A stretch of DNA of 64,000 nucleotides, from the IMG/VR virus record IMGVR_UViG_3300036715_002236, positions 1 through 64,000 of that record; one strand, given 5' to 3'. A model generated the notes under the pieces. The model saw only the letters and a list, made by a program, of their open reading frames with translations, ran no database searches and was not told the DNA's origin. The position numbers were made by a program, and so were the translations under genes. This stretch comes from a virus. Shown in pieces: positions 57,563 through 64,000 of the stretch (position 1 is the first letter of the stretch; the number at the start of each line of letters is the position of its first letter).

Positions 57563-58251
57563 TTTTTGAGTTTACGCCTCTTAGGTTTTAAAGTCAACGT
57601 TTTTTCCTTGATAAGAGCTTCTTCTTTTTTCGTAGAAGCTATGAGTTCTTTTAACTGTATTTGTAGTTCTTGCATCTCTGTGCACTTCTTATCTGTTCCA
57701 AGTCTCCAATCTTCTCCAGCTTCGCTTGTGGAAATCAAGTCAAACACGTTCTCGCGCTTAACATAATACCTCAATAGGTCTTTTTTCATTTCCCATTCAA
57801 ACGGAAAGTAAATGTTTGTCGTCCTTCCTTTAAAAGCGTCAAAGTTACTGGCCAGACCATAAATCCATTGGCGGTAGTGCCAAACATCATCGTGCTTGAC
57901 CCAGCCGAAGGCGACTTCATCAGTAGGTGAAGTCATTGTTGCTATATACATCCAAATAGGAGGTTGGGTTAGTCCAAATTCTCCGTTTTTGAATAGTTCT
58001 GGCCAAGCAAATTCTCTCGCTCTGTGGATTTTGTCTTTAAACTCCTTGTGCAAAACATGGAATATTCTAAGTCTGGCCGCTTTCTCCGCGGTAGATTGGT
58101 CTTCGTTGTTCGACAGTGAGACGCTTACCGGGTAAACTTCTTTACCCTCTTCGAGATATTTGAGAATGACAGCGGTAGAATCAAATCCACCAGACCAAAC
58201 TACGGTCATGGCTTTTTCGTCAACCTTCGGTAGTGGAAGTTTTTCGTTCAT
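57559..58251 (-). CDS. QueC-like PP-loop protein (230 aa)
   Basis: MTVVWSGGFDSTAVILKYLEEG is the PP-loop (SGGFDS at residues 20-25), and PIWMYIATMTSPTDEVAFGW plus the YFPFEWEMKKDLLRYY region match QueC, which makes 7-cyano-7-deazaguanine for queuosine or deazaguanine DNA. QueC's C-terminal zinc cluster (C-x-C/C--C) is absent: only one Cys near GTDKKC. So the activity may differ. No queD/E/F in the window. GTP-derived precursor use is unknown. Confidence 0.75.
   Translation of the reverse strand: MNEKLPLPKVDEKAMTVVWSGGFDSTAVILKYLEEGKEVYPVSVSLSNNEDQSTAEKAARLRIFHVLHKEFKDKIHRAREFAWPELFKNGEFGLTQPPIWMYIATMTSPTDEVAFGWVKHDDVWHYRQWIYGLASNFDAFKGRTTNIYFPFEWEMKKDLLRYYVKRENVFDLISTSEAGEDWRLGTDKKCTEMQELQIQLKELIASTKKEEALIKEKTLTLKPKRRKLKK
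57569..57597 (-). promoter_or_regulatory. Sigma-70-like promoter
   Basis: TTGACT, 17 bases, TAAACT, inside the end of the QueC-like gene, ahead of ATG 57562. Confidence 0.5.
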
Positions 58252-58853
58252 TGTTTAATTTTGATTAAGTCCACACGGTCACAGTCACTCATACGAGCGC
58301 TAAGACCATCACATAGATGAAGAATCCACGCCTCACGACTATGTGGAGCCACTGGGGAACCCCATTCACGCTGTCCATGATGGCTTAGAATACAGTGTAG
58401 AACATCCTCTTCTATGTCCTTACATAGACCTGTTCTCTCTACAGCCTTACTCCAAAAGATAGCAGAACGAGAGATGTGGTGGATGGTGCGTTTGTGAAGT
58501 GCTGGCCTCCATTCTGTAGTTCCGTTACTGTAGAAATGACAAAAATAGTCGTATATCTTACCGATGTCGTGAAATAAAGCGGCAAGAACAAGAACCTTTT
58601 GGTTTACTTCTTTATTGCCAAATGCATTTGAGCGATACCCATTAATAACACATAGAGAAACAACTTCCATTGTGTGTTGAATGAGTCCTCCATCACCATA
58701 ATGATGACCTTCGGGAAAAGAACAGGCGCTCCAACTACGAAATTCCGGCATCTTCAAAACCTCTTCGGAAATAGCTACGGTATCAGCACCAAGGCCGCTA
58801 ATGATTTCTCTCAACTCTTTTAGACAATTATCAGACTGTTGTTGTGTTCTCAT
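58248..58853 (-). CDS. HD-domain phosphohydrolase, YhaM-like
   Basis: 201 aa. GHHYGDGGLIQHTMEVV (His60), AALFHDIGKIYDY (His95-Asp96), ILSHHG and HLCDGLSARM, the pattern of the HD half of YhaM-type 3'-5' exoribonucleases. No OB domain, so substrate could be nucleotides. ATGA overlap with the QueC-like gene. Confidence 0.8.
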   Translation of the reverse strand: MRTQQQSDNCLKELREIISGLGADTVAISEEVLKMPEFRSWSACSFPEGHHYGDGGLIQHTMEVVSLCVINGYRSNAFGNKEVNQKVLVLAALFHDIGKIYDYFCHFYSNGTTEWRPALHKRTIHHISRSAIFWSKAVERTGLCKDIEEDVLHCILSHHGQREWGSPVAPHSREAWILHLCDGLSARMSDCDRVDLIKIKQ

Positions 58854-58864
58854 TCATTCTTTCC

Positions 58865-59206
58865 TCAATCATTTTTAAATAGGCGTCTGTTCGGGTCTTT
58901 CTTTTTTTCTTCCTCTTCTCTCCCCAACTTTTCTCTTTCTGGGCGTGTAGCTTCCCAATTCTTATCAAACTCTTCATTTGAAAGGTTGATAGCTTTCTCA
59001 TAGTCTCCGCCAGATGCTTCAGCGTATTCAATCGCCTGTTTAACTGCGTCAGGTAGACTGTTAAATGGAAATGCTGTAGCATTCATCAAAAAATCACCAA
59101 TTTTGTCTTCGGTGAGATTAGGGTATGCTGCGAGAAGTTGTGTCAACGCATTCATGTTGGAAGCCTTCTCTTCCGGCGTAGCTTTACGAACATTTGAATA
59201 TTCCAT
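58865..59206 (-). CDS. Hypothetical acidic protein (113 aa)
   Basis: Helical, EEK-rich end. A one-base overlap with the upstream gene. Not recognised. Confidence 0.7.
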   Translation of the reverse strand: MEYSNVRKATPEEKASNMNALTQLLAAYPNLTEDKIGDFLMNATAFPFNSLPDAVKQAIEYAEASGGDYEKAINLSNEEFDKNWEATRPEREKLGREEEEKKKDPNRRLFKND

Positions 59207-59397
59207 TAGTCGATCCTCGCTACGGTATAATAGTCGGAAACTACCGATTCAGTGTTTCCAGCATTGTGTTTCTTGCAATACTTCTCAGCGTTCTTTCGGT
59301 AGGCAAATTCTTTAATCCAAAGAATCTCTGGACCACTCCATCTGTCGTATGACATAACTGTTACTCTTACTTTCTTTTTCTGTGCTTTCATAACCAT
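59206..59397 (-). CDS. Small basic protein (63 aa)
   Basis: Beta strands with Lys; ATG 59397 or 59391. The upstream gene may end here if its A-run is one base longer. Confidence 0.65.
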   Translation of the reverse strand: MVMKAQKKKVRVTVMSYDRWSGPEILWIKEFAYRKNAEKYCKKHNAGNTESVVSDYYTVARID

Positions 59398-59542
59398 TTT
59401 TTAGTTTTGTGATCGTTTTATAAAAATCCCATAGAGACTTTAGTTCGATTATAGTATCATTCTCTGCAGTAATATTCAACTTCATTCTGATTAAGGTGGG
59501 AATAGTCAGTATCCCTAAAATAAATGAGATTGTATTTGTCAT
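59312..59542 (-). CDS. Membrane protein, C-terminus doubtful (76 aa as read)
   Basis: MTNTISFILGILTIPTLIRM helix, then IELKSLWDFYKTITKLK. The rest overlaps the next gene by 86 bases and looks like its shadow. One extra A in the AAAAAA near 59402 would stop the protein right there (KLKKWL), giving a normal overlap. Confidence 0.6.
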   Translation of the reverse strand: MTNTISFILGILTIPTLIRMKLNITAENDTIIELKSLWDFYKTITKLKNGYESTEKESKSNSYVIRQMEWSRDSLD

Positions 59543-59543
59543 G

Positions 59544-60101
59544 TTAGCTTACCTTTGTGAATTGTGACCAATGATATATGCTTTCAGCAAATTGTTTGGC
59601 TGTATATGGAGCAAATGTTCCGCCGTTCTTCTCGAGAAAGTTTCGAGCCATTGTTAGTGGAGACATTGGTTCGTTGTCCCAAGGACCACACATAAGGGCC
59701 ACGATTTCCCAATCAAATCTTCCATCACAAGTGCCGTCGTTTTCTAAAAGAGTATCCCGAGAATACAAAACTATCTTGGCAAAACTCACAGGTAAACGTG
59801 TTCCCTTTTTAGCATGAACTTCGATGTATGAGTCTTCACCTTCTCTTCGAGATGTAACCTTAGCCCGAAGGTGACTGACGTTGTTTATATTAGCCCAAGG
59901 ACATCCAAACAACTTTGAGAGATTCTTTTCTTCGATAGGAACGACAACCACTTGGCTTAAGTCTTTACGACCTGTTCCAGGCGTTCTTTTGTCCCAATGC
60001 TTCTTGACGAGCTTGATTAAGGCATCTGGCTTACCGTTAAAGGTGCTGTGGTTGCCCTTCTCATTCTGTTTAATAGCGAAATTTGACCATCCGATTTTCA
60101 T
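59544..60101 (-). CDS. DUF3228 protein (185 aa)
   Basis: RDGEDSYIEVHAKKG, VLYSRDTLLEND, DWEIVALMCGPWDNEPMSPL and TMARNFLEKNGGTF follow the DUF3228 family blocks throughout. Length is near family size. Function unknown; widespread in bacteria and phages. Confidence 0.8.
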   Translation of the reverse strand: MKIGWSNFAIKQNEKGNHSTFNGKPDALIKLVKKHWDKRTPGTGRKDLSQVVVVPIEEKNLSKLFGCPWANINNVSHLRAKVTSRREGEDSYIEVHAKKGTRLPVSFAKIVLYSRDTLLENDGTCDGRFDWEIVALMCGPWDNEPMSPLTMARNFLEKNGGTFAPYTAKQFAESIYHWSQFTKVS

Positions 60102-60460
60102 TTTTTTCTCCTTGCTAGATTTAGTGCGGTTCCCGATTTTTCTTTACCGGGACGAACCCAGGCAATGTCCATACAACTTGCTTCAGTCATTGCAGTATCT
60201 CTTGACTCATCATCAGAGAATCCTCCGATAGTAGGAAACTGGCCAGCGTTGTGTCTCGGGGAATTAAACATGTGATACACAACAACATTTTTTCCCGTTA
60301 GATAAATTTGTGCAAAAAAGTCAGAACCTTTGAAATCTCCGACGACAAAGTGAGTGATGCCATCACGGATAGCCGCATCAATCCACGGAACGTAGATTGC
60401 AGTAAACTCTCCTTGGGAAAGGTCGCCGTGGCCGGATATAAATGCGGTCTTTGCTTTCAC
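60098..60460 (-). CDS. SLOG-like nucleotide-binding protein (120 aa)
   Basis: AFISGHGDLSQGEF, ITHFVVGDFKGSDFFAQIYL and a C-terminal SGTALNLARRK: Rossmann-like, related to SLOG or nucleoside deoxyribosyltransferase-fold proteins. Conserved in phages, role unknown. ATGA overlaps. Confidence 0.7.
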   Translation of the reverse strand: MKAKTAFISGHGDLSQGEFTAIYVPWIDAAIRDGITHFVVGDFKGSDFFAQIYLTGKNVVVYHMFNSPRHNAGQFPTIGGFSDDESRDTAMTEASCMDIAWVRPGKEKSGTALNLARRKK

Positions 60461-60915
60461 AATTTTAATGCCTTCCTTTCAGCTTTCGTGAGTTTAGAAA
60501 GAGCCGATTCCTTAAGAGAGTTTTTAGCCGACTCTCTGGCTTTTTTAGACAAAGCAGCTTTTTCATCCTTGATTTTTTGTTTTTCCAAATCTTCTTGGGC
60601 TTCTTTCTGTAAGTATTTGTGAATTTCGTTGTCAGTCATGTCAAAAAATGACACCGGAAAACAATCCGAATAGCTCACCTTAGCGGATTCACAATTTTTA
60701 CTGATGTAAATTGGAAAATAACCATCAGCCCCAACTCTTTGTGGTTTTGGCATAATGTCCCCTTCATAATAATCGAATGCCCACCAGTAGTCCTTACCAA
60801 GCTTGAAAAATTTAGCAATAGCTCCAACCACACGAATAGTCTGTGTTTCGAGTATACCAGCTTTCTCATTGGAGATAGCCACAGCATCATAGTAGTCTTT
60901 TAGTATTTTGTTCAT
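60457..60915 (-). CDS. Hypothetical protein with coiled-coil tail (152 aa)
   Basis: ATG 60915 (ATGA overlap). N-terminal alpha-beta domain; last 50 residues Lys/Glu/Ala helix. Confidence 0.75.
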   Translation of the reverse strand: MNKILKDYYDAVAISNEKAGILETQTIRVVGAIAKFFKLGKDYWWAFDYYEGDIMPKPQRVGADGYFPIYISKNCESAKVSYSDCFPVSFFDMTDNEIHKYLQKEAQEDLEKQKIKDEKAALSKKARESAKNSLKESALSKLTKAERKALKL

Positions 60916-61406
60916 GGGATTGGGTCGTAACCTTGTTTTTGAGCTTCTTCTTTGCAGAGAGTGCGGTTCCACGATGGCTTACCATTTTTTAAACGATAAG
61001 TCGTGCCATACTCTCCAGTGACTTCACAGGTATGTGAAGATTGACTTTCGATTCCGCTTACATAGGAATACCACAGTTTTTGGAAAAAAGGAGGAAGTTT
61101 GCTGTTACCCTGCCACGTTAGATGACCAAACTTCTCTTTACAAATAAAACCATGAATGGACGCATCAATACCTTGAGCACGAAGATGAGTCACGAGCTCG
61201 GTGCCAGTTTGAGCCAATTCGGAAATAAGTTTCGACCAACCTGCTCCATGTTCAAAACCGAAACGGAGATTGACTCGAGCATCATCTGGCAAATCCTTGG
61301 TGTAGCAAAGAACGTCGGGGCTCTTCTCCAAGAAAATCAGAGGAAATTTGTTGACCAATTCAATCTCCCACGGTTTGAGGTTAGTTTTTTGAAATTGATG
61401 GCTCAT
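60912..61406 (-). CDS. Conserved phage protein with CxxTGxxG motif (164 aa)
   Basis: LRFGFEHGAGWSKLISEL, CKEKFGHLTWQG, SSHTCEVTGEYG and a final WNRTLCKEEAQ: a phage family often carrying zinc-binding Cys pairs. Here the second Cys of CEVCG is Thr. Function unknown. Confidence 0.75.
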   Translation of the reverse strand: MSHQFQKTNLKPWEIELVNKFPLIFLEKSPDVLCYTKDLPDDARVNLRFGFEHGAGWSKLISELAQTGTELVTHLRAQGIDASIHGFICKEKFGHLTWQGNSKLPPFFQKLWYSYVSGIESQSSHTCEVTGEYGTTYRLKNGKPSWNRTLCKEEAQKQGYDPIP

Positions 61407-61633
61407 AGTCGTAGTTTGTAGGCATTTATCAACCGATTTTTAATTTCGGTGATTTGTTCTGGATAAAGTTTACGTAGTGGGTCATGGTCGCCGTCGTCTT
61501 CGAAGGCGGCATCAACAATGTCCTGAAAATTTTTAAGAAGTTCATCATCAGTATCGAGTTCTCCCCGACCTCCGCAACAGAAGCAGTATTCTCCATATCC
61601 GTCTCCATTACACTTGTAACATGTCTTTGGCAT
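61403..61633 (-). CDS. DnaJ-type zinc-finger-like protein (76 aa)
   Basis: TCYKCNGDGYGEYCFCCGGRG: CxxCxGxG repeats like the DnaJ central domain, then an acidic helix. Confidence 0.75.
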   Translation of the reverse strand: MPKTCYKCNGDGYGEYCFCCGGRGELDTDDELLKNFQDIVDAAFEDDGDHDPLRKLYPEQITEIKNRLINAYKLRL

Positions 61634-61884
61634 TAGATTAGAGAATTTAAGATTTCTTCCTTGGTAAAATACTCCACGTAATTGAGGAGATATGCTTCCA
61701 AGAGTCTATTAGGTATTTTCTCATCATTCGAGGAATAGTCAAACCTATTTTTAACGCATCTAAAATGTGTTGATGTTCTAAGAATTACAAGATTCGCTTG
61801 GCACAAATCTTGAGAACGGACTCCGTGAATTTCAAACGGAGATGCATCAAGTCTCAAACAATCAATGATTAATAGTTTTTTCAT
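61633..61884 (-). CDS. Hypothetical protein (83 aa)
   Basis: ATG 61884 (ATGA overlap). MKKLLIIDCLRLDASPFEI start; alpha-beta. Not recognised. Confidence 0.7.
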   Translation of the reverse strand: MKKLLIIDCLRLDASPFEIHGVRSQDLCQANLVILRTSTHFRCVKNRFDYSSNDEKIPNRLLEAYLLNYVEYFTKEEILNSLI

Positions 61885-62375
61885 AGTGTCTTTGGGCAAC
61901 CAATGTTTTCAAAGTAAACGCGATTCGAAGCTTCCTTTAGCTCCTCCTCTTTTTTTAATTTATCAAGTCGCGGACCTTCAAGATATTTGTCAAACGTTTC
62001 TCCCAATAGAATCAGCTCAGCACGTGTGACAGTAGAATCCTTTGGGGAAATTTCGGCCACGTTTACCGTTCTGCGTGGAGTAAAACTTCCGCGCCTTACT
62101 CCGCCATAATAAAATGAATCTCCAATCCAAACGGACAGACCCGATGTGTGGGTGTAAGTAGAGCTGTGAGTGTCCGGTTGGCCTGGAATTTGAACCCAAG
62201 CCGAATAAACCCAATTTTCTGGAGTTTGTATCATCGATTTGACGATGCCCTTGATAAAACAAGAAGGTTCTGGGTCAACGGGCTCTGCAGGAGGGTCTGG
62301 CCAAGGTTCTGGTGGAGAAACTGGCGCAGGAATTCTCTGAGGAGACTTAGAGCTAAATAATTTGAATATGTTCAT
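61881..62375 (-). CDS. Hypothetical protein with Pro-rich N-terminus (164 aa)
   Basis: Residues 10-38 are Pro/Glu-rich (PAPVSPPEPWPDPPAEP), a beta-rich centre (SVWIGDSFYYGGVRRG), helical end. ATGA overlap with the coaD-coaE gene. Confidence 0.7.
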   Translation of the reverse strand: MNIFKLFSSKSPQRIPAPVSPPEPWPDPPAEPVDPEPSCFIKGIVKSMIQTPENWVYSAWVQIPGQPDTHSSTYTHTSGLSVWIGDSFYYGGVRRGSFTPRRTVNVAEISPKDSTVTRAELILLGETFDKYLEGPRLDKLKKEEELKEASNRVYFENIGCPKTL

Positions 62376-63472
62376 GTGAGTGATTTCCCGAGACGATGGA
62401 GAAGTTGAAAAACTTCATAGGTCATAGCCATTTCCGAAACTTGTGTCCAGATGACGCCGTGGCCATCCTTTAAGATTTTGTCGCCTATGACAACTTTTTT
62501 ATCGTGATAGGTATATTGAGACTGCAATCGATTGTTTACCTGTGTATCACTGTATCCGCGCTTCCTAAGTCTCTTAAGATACTTTTTAGATTCGGGTTCA
62601 CGAACCAAGATAACGTTGTTGTTACAGAGAAATAACCAATCGAGTTCCGCTAACAAGGCGCCTTCCAAAAGGACAATACCTTTCTTACCTCTCAGTTCTT
62701 CACGTAGAAGAGTGAGAATTGGTTCACGATAAATGGAGTTCAAAACGTTGAGTTTGTCTTTGTTCCCAAATACAATCTCACCAAGAGCTTTTCGATCTGA
62801 GGTGCCGAATTCTCGAAGGATTTCTCCACGAACCTCCTCAGCGAGAGGAGTTGTCTCCGTTAAGAGACGGTGAGCGAGCAAATCCATGTTGACATGATGT
62901 ATCGTGCAACCAAATTCATGTTGCATTTCATCAACCAGATACTTACAGAAGGTAGATTTTCCAGCTCCAATAATTCCAGTCACTCCAACGATGGCCTGAC
63001 CGAGCTTAGCCTCAACTGCTTCCTTGATATTCAAAGGAAGATAGTCGTGAACCAAGCCCTGAAATTTGGCCAGCGCCTTGGAGGCAGATGAGCTTACGTG
63101 AGATAGTTTTGTGTCAGAGAAAAGAAGAATAGTCTCCAAATTCCTCTGTTGGGTCAGCGTGATTTCGTTGATGAGCTTCTCATAATCGAAGTCTTGAGCC
63201 GTCCGCGCTCCCTTGATAAGATGGGTGTAACCGTTGATACGAGCGTAGTCTGCGGTTAGATTGTTAATCTCCACAACCGATACGTTGTGTTTCTTGATGC
63301 TTGGAATGGCTTTGATAAGAGCAATACGCTCCTCCACGGAAAACATGTATTTCTTGCTTGGGTTATTGCCAATACCAATCGTTACAGTAGGAAACATCGC
63401 ACAGGCACGGAGGACAATGTTCAAGTGTCCAAGTGTAAATGGGTCGAAACTACCAACATATAAGGCTTTCAT
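62372..63472 (-). CDS. Fused CoaD-CoaE: phosphopantetheine adenylyltransferase + dephospho-CoA kinase
   Basis: 366 aa. Residues 1-158 are bacterial-type CoaD: GSFDPFTLGHLNI (T13-L-G-H16), IKGARTAQDFDYE (87-97, matching RGLRA-SDF-YE), SHVSSSASKALAKF. From 161 it is CoaE: GVTGIIGAGKST (P-loop Lys172), VNMDLLAHRLL, DRKALGEIVFGN, LNSIYREPI. Together they turn 4'-phosphopantetheine into CoA in two ATP-using steps. Bacteria normally have separate genes; animals use a fusion (COASY) with another CoaD type. Both halves keep their motifs. ATGA overlaps on both sides. Confidence 0.9.
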   Translation of the reverse strand: MKALYVGSFDPFTLGHLNIVLRACAMFPTVTIGIGNNPSKKYMFSVEERIALIKAIPSIKKHNVSVVEINNLTADYARINGYTHLIKGARTAQDFDYEKLINEITLTQQRNLETILLFSDTKLSHVSSSASKALAKFQGLVHDYLPLNIKEAVEAKLGQAIVGVTGIIGAGKSTFCKYLVDEMQHEFGCTIHHVNMDLLAHRLLTETTPLAEEVRGEILREFGTSDRKALGEIVFGNKDKLNVLNSIYREPILTLLREELRGKKGIVLLEGALLAELDWLFLCNNNVILVREPESKKYLKRLRKRGYSDTQVNNRLQSQYTYHDKKVVIGDKILKDGHGVIWTQVSEMAMTYEVFQLLHRLGKSLT

Positions 63473-63735
63473 AGTTCTTTAAGTCTTTCAATTTCTTTCC
63501 GGATGTCAAAATGAATAACGGAACCGATTGGACCGCATTCGTAATCATTCTCCGTCATCCAGCTAAGGATTTCTTCTAACAATTCAACGGTGGGTTTTAC
63601 TTGTGCTTTCATTTTGTCGTATTGTTTGAGTTTATTTTCACCAAATTCAGTGAGGGTTTGGCCATTCTGTTTAAGCTGGCGCAGAGCTTCTTGTTCAGTT
63701 TTTATTGGGTTGGAGAGTCTATCGGCTAGATTCAT
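63469..63735 (-). CDS. Hypothetical helical protein (88 aa)
   Basis: Helical, TEQEALRQLKQNGQTLTEFG. ATGA overlap with coaD-coaE and with the next gene. Confidence 0.7.
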   Translation of the reverse strand: MNLADRLSNPIKTEQEALRQLKQNGQTLTEFGENKLKQYDKMKAQVKPTVELLEEILSWMTENDYECGPIGSVIHFDIRKEIERLKEL

Positions 63736-63998
63736 TTTCCATCCTTTACTACGAAGAAGTTTTCGGTGAGACTATCGGTGTTGATAACCATTCCTTTTTC
63801 GAACCAATTCTGGCCTTTTCCAACGTAATATGCCTTATCGGTATCGTGTGGAGAGAGAACAAGGTCGATGGCCGGAGAATCCATCGTTCTGCCGTCAAGA
63901 TAAGCCTGAATAGAGTGGCAGAGTCCTTCCATGCGCCCGAGTTCTGTTTCGTTACATTGTCCACGCTGTTCCGACCAATACTTACACAGCCAAAGCAT
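63732..63998 (-). CDS. Hypothetical protein (88 aa), start may lie outside window
   Basis: ATG 63998 is two bases from the window end, so an upstream start cannot be excluded. CKYWSEQRGQCNETELGRME then a beta-rich end. Not recognised. Confidence 0.6.
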   Translation of the reverse strand: MLWLCKYWSEQRGQCNETELGRMEGLCHSIQAYLDGRTMDSPAIDLVLSPHDTDKAYYVGKGQNWFEKGMVINTDSLTENFFVVKDGK

Positions 63999-64000
63999 GT

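Noticed and set aside
58831-59082. 83-codon minus-strand frame overlapping two genes
   Set aside because: Lies within the better supported 58865 gene and HD gene; basic shadow sequence.

Overview
The window looks like part of the genome of a large tailed bacteriophage. Genes are very short and tightly packed, mostly on one strand, with dozens of 4-base ATGA/GTGA stop-start overlaps. Nearly all are small hypothetical proteins of phage type, mixed with phage hallmarks: ThyX, a T4 Rnl1-like RNA ligase, an SF2 helicase, a DnaQ-like exonuclease, a prohead-protease-like protein, GIY-YIG and HNH endonucleases and a tRNA-Lys. I see no ribosomal RNA and no host housekeeping operon. The host cannot be named; starts rarely have a Shine-Dalgarno sequence.

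Layout. 1-2479 (-): the N-terminal 826 codons of a three-module repeat protein that leaves the window. 2832-4894 (+): an overlapping operon with a DUF3307-like membrane protein and two pairs of paralogues. 5288-8043 (+): a DUF262-type protein and a protein ending in a ribosomal bL12 C-terminal domain, separated by strong terminators. About 8.4-44.1 kb (-): some 100 small genes in one- to five-gene units, most headed by a 15-16 bp promoter-like motif (TTGACATTTATAAAA type) 20-30 bases before the ATG. This block holds an S26-type peptidase, a phosphoribosyltransferase, an ArfA-like peptide, a second bL12-like fragment, HD and HNH enzymes, an RNA ligase, tRNA-Lys(UUU), a helicase and two PD-(D/E)XK-like proteins. 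Plus-strand GIY-YIG elements are wedged into it, each starting beside a promoter motif. 44.9-46.0 kb is a 1.1 kb non-coding gap. 46.0-64.0 kb (-) is a lower-GC block of longer co-directional runs; four starts there have sigma-70-like promoters (TTGACA/T, 16-18 bases, TAATAC-like) instead of the compact motif. It carries ThyX, a QueC-like PP-loop protein, an HD phosphohydrolase, SLOG-like proteins and a fused CoaD-CoaE enzyme.

Most striking: (1) three gene-free loci, each behind its own compact promoter, look like large structured RNAs. The one at 33.76-34.71 kb has about nine GNRA-loop hairpins and a terminator; the one at 27.80-28.75 kb contains interrupted tRNA-like modules; the third is a plus-strand locus at 44.97-45.21 kb. 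(2) A CoA-synthesis fusion (CoaD+CoaE) in a phage. (3) A set of possible translation-manipulating factors: bL12 C-terminal domain proteins, an ArfA-like rescue factor, tRNA-Lys plus RNA ligase. (4) GIY-YIG elements tied to the promoter motif, with a conserved small ORF overlapping their start.

Caution: at least seven genes are broken or altered by one-base length changes, mostly in homopolymers. This suggests either uncorrected long-read errors or real decay, and should be settled before calling pseudogenes. Many apparent long N-termini carry an LDIYK-like string; that is the promoter motif translated, so I used the downstream ATG.
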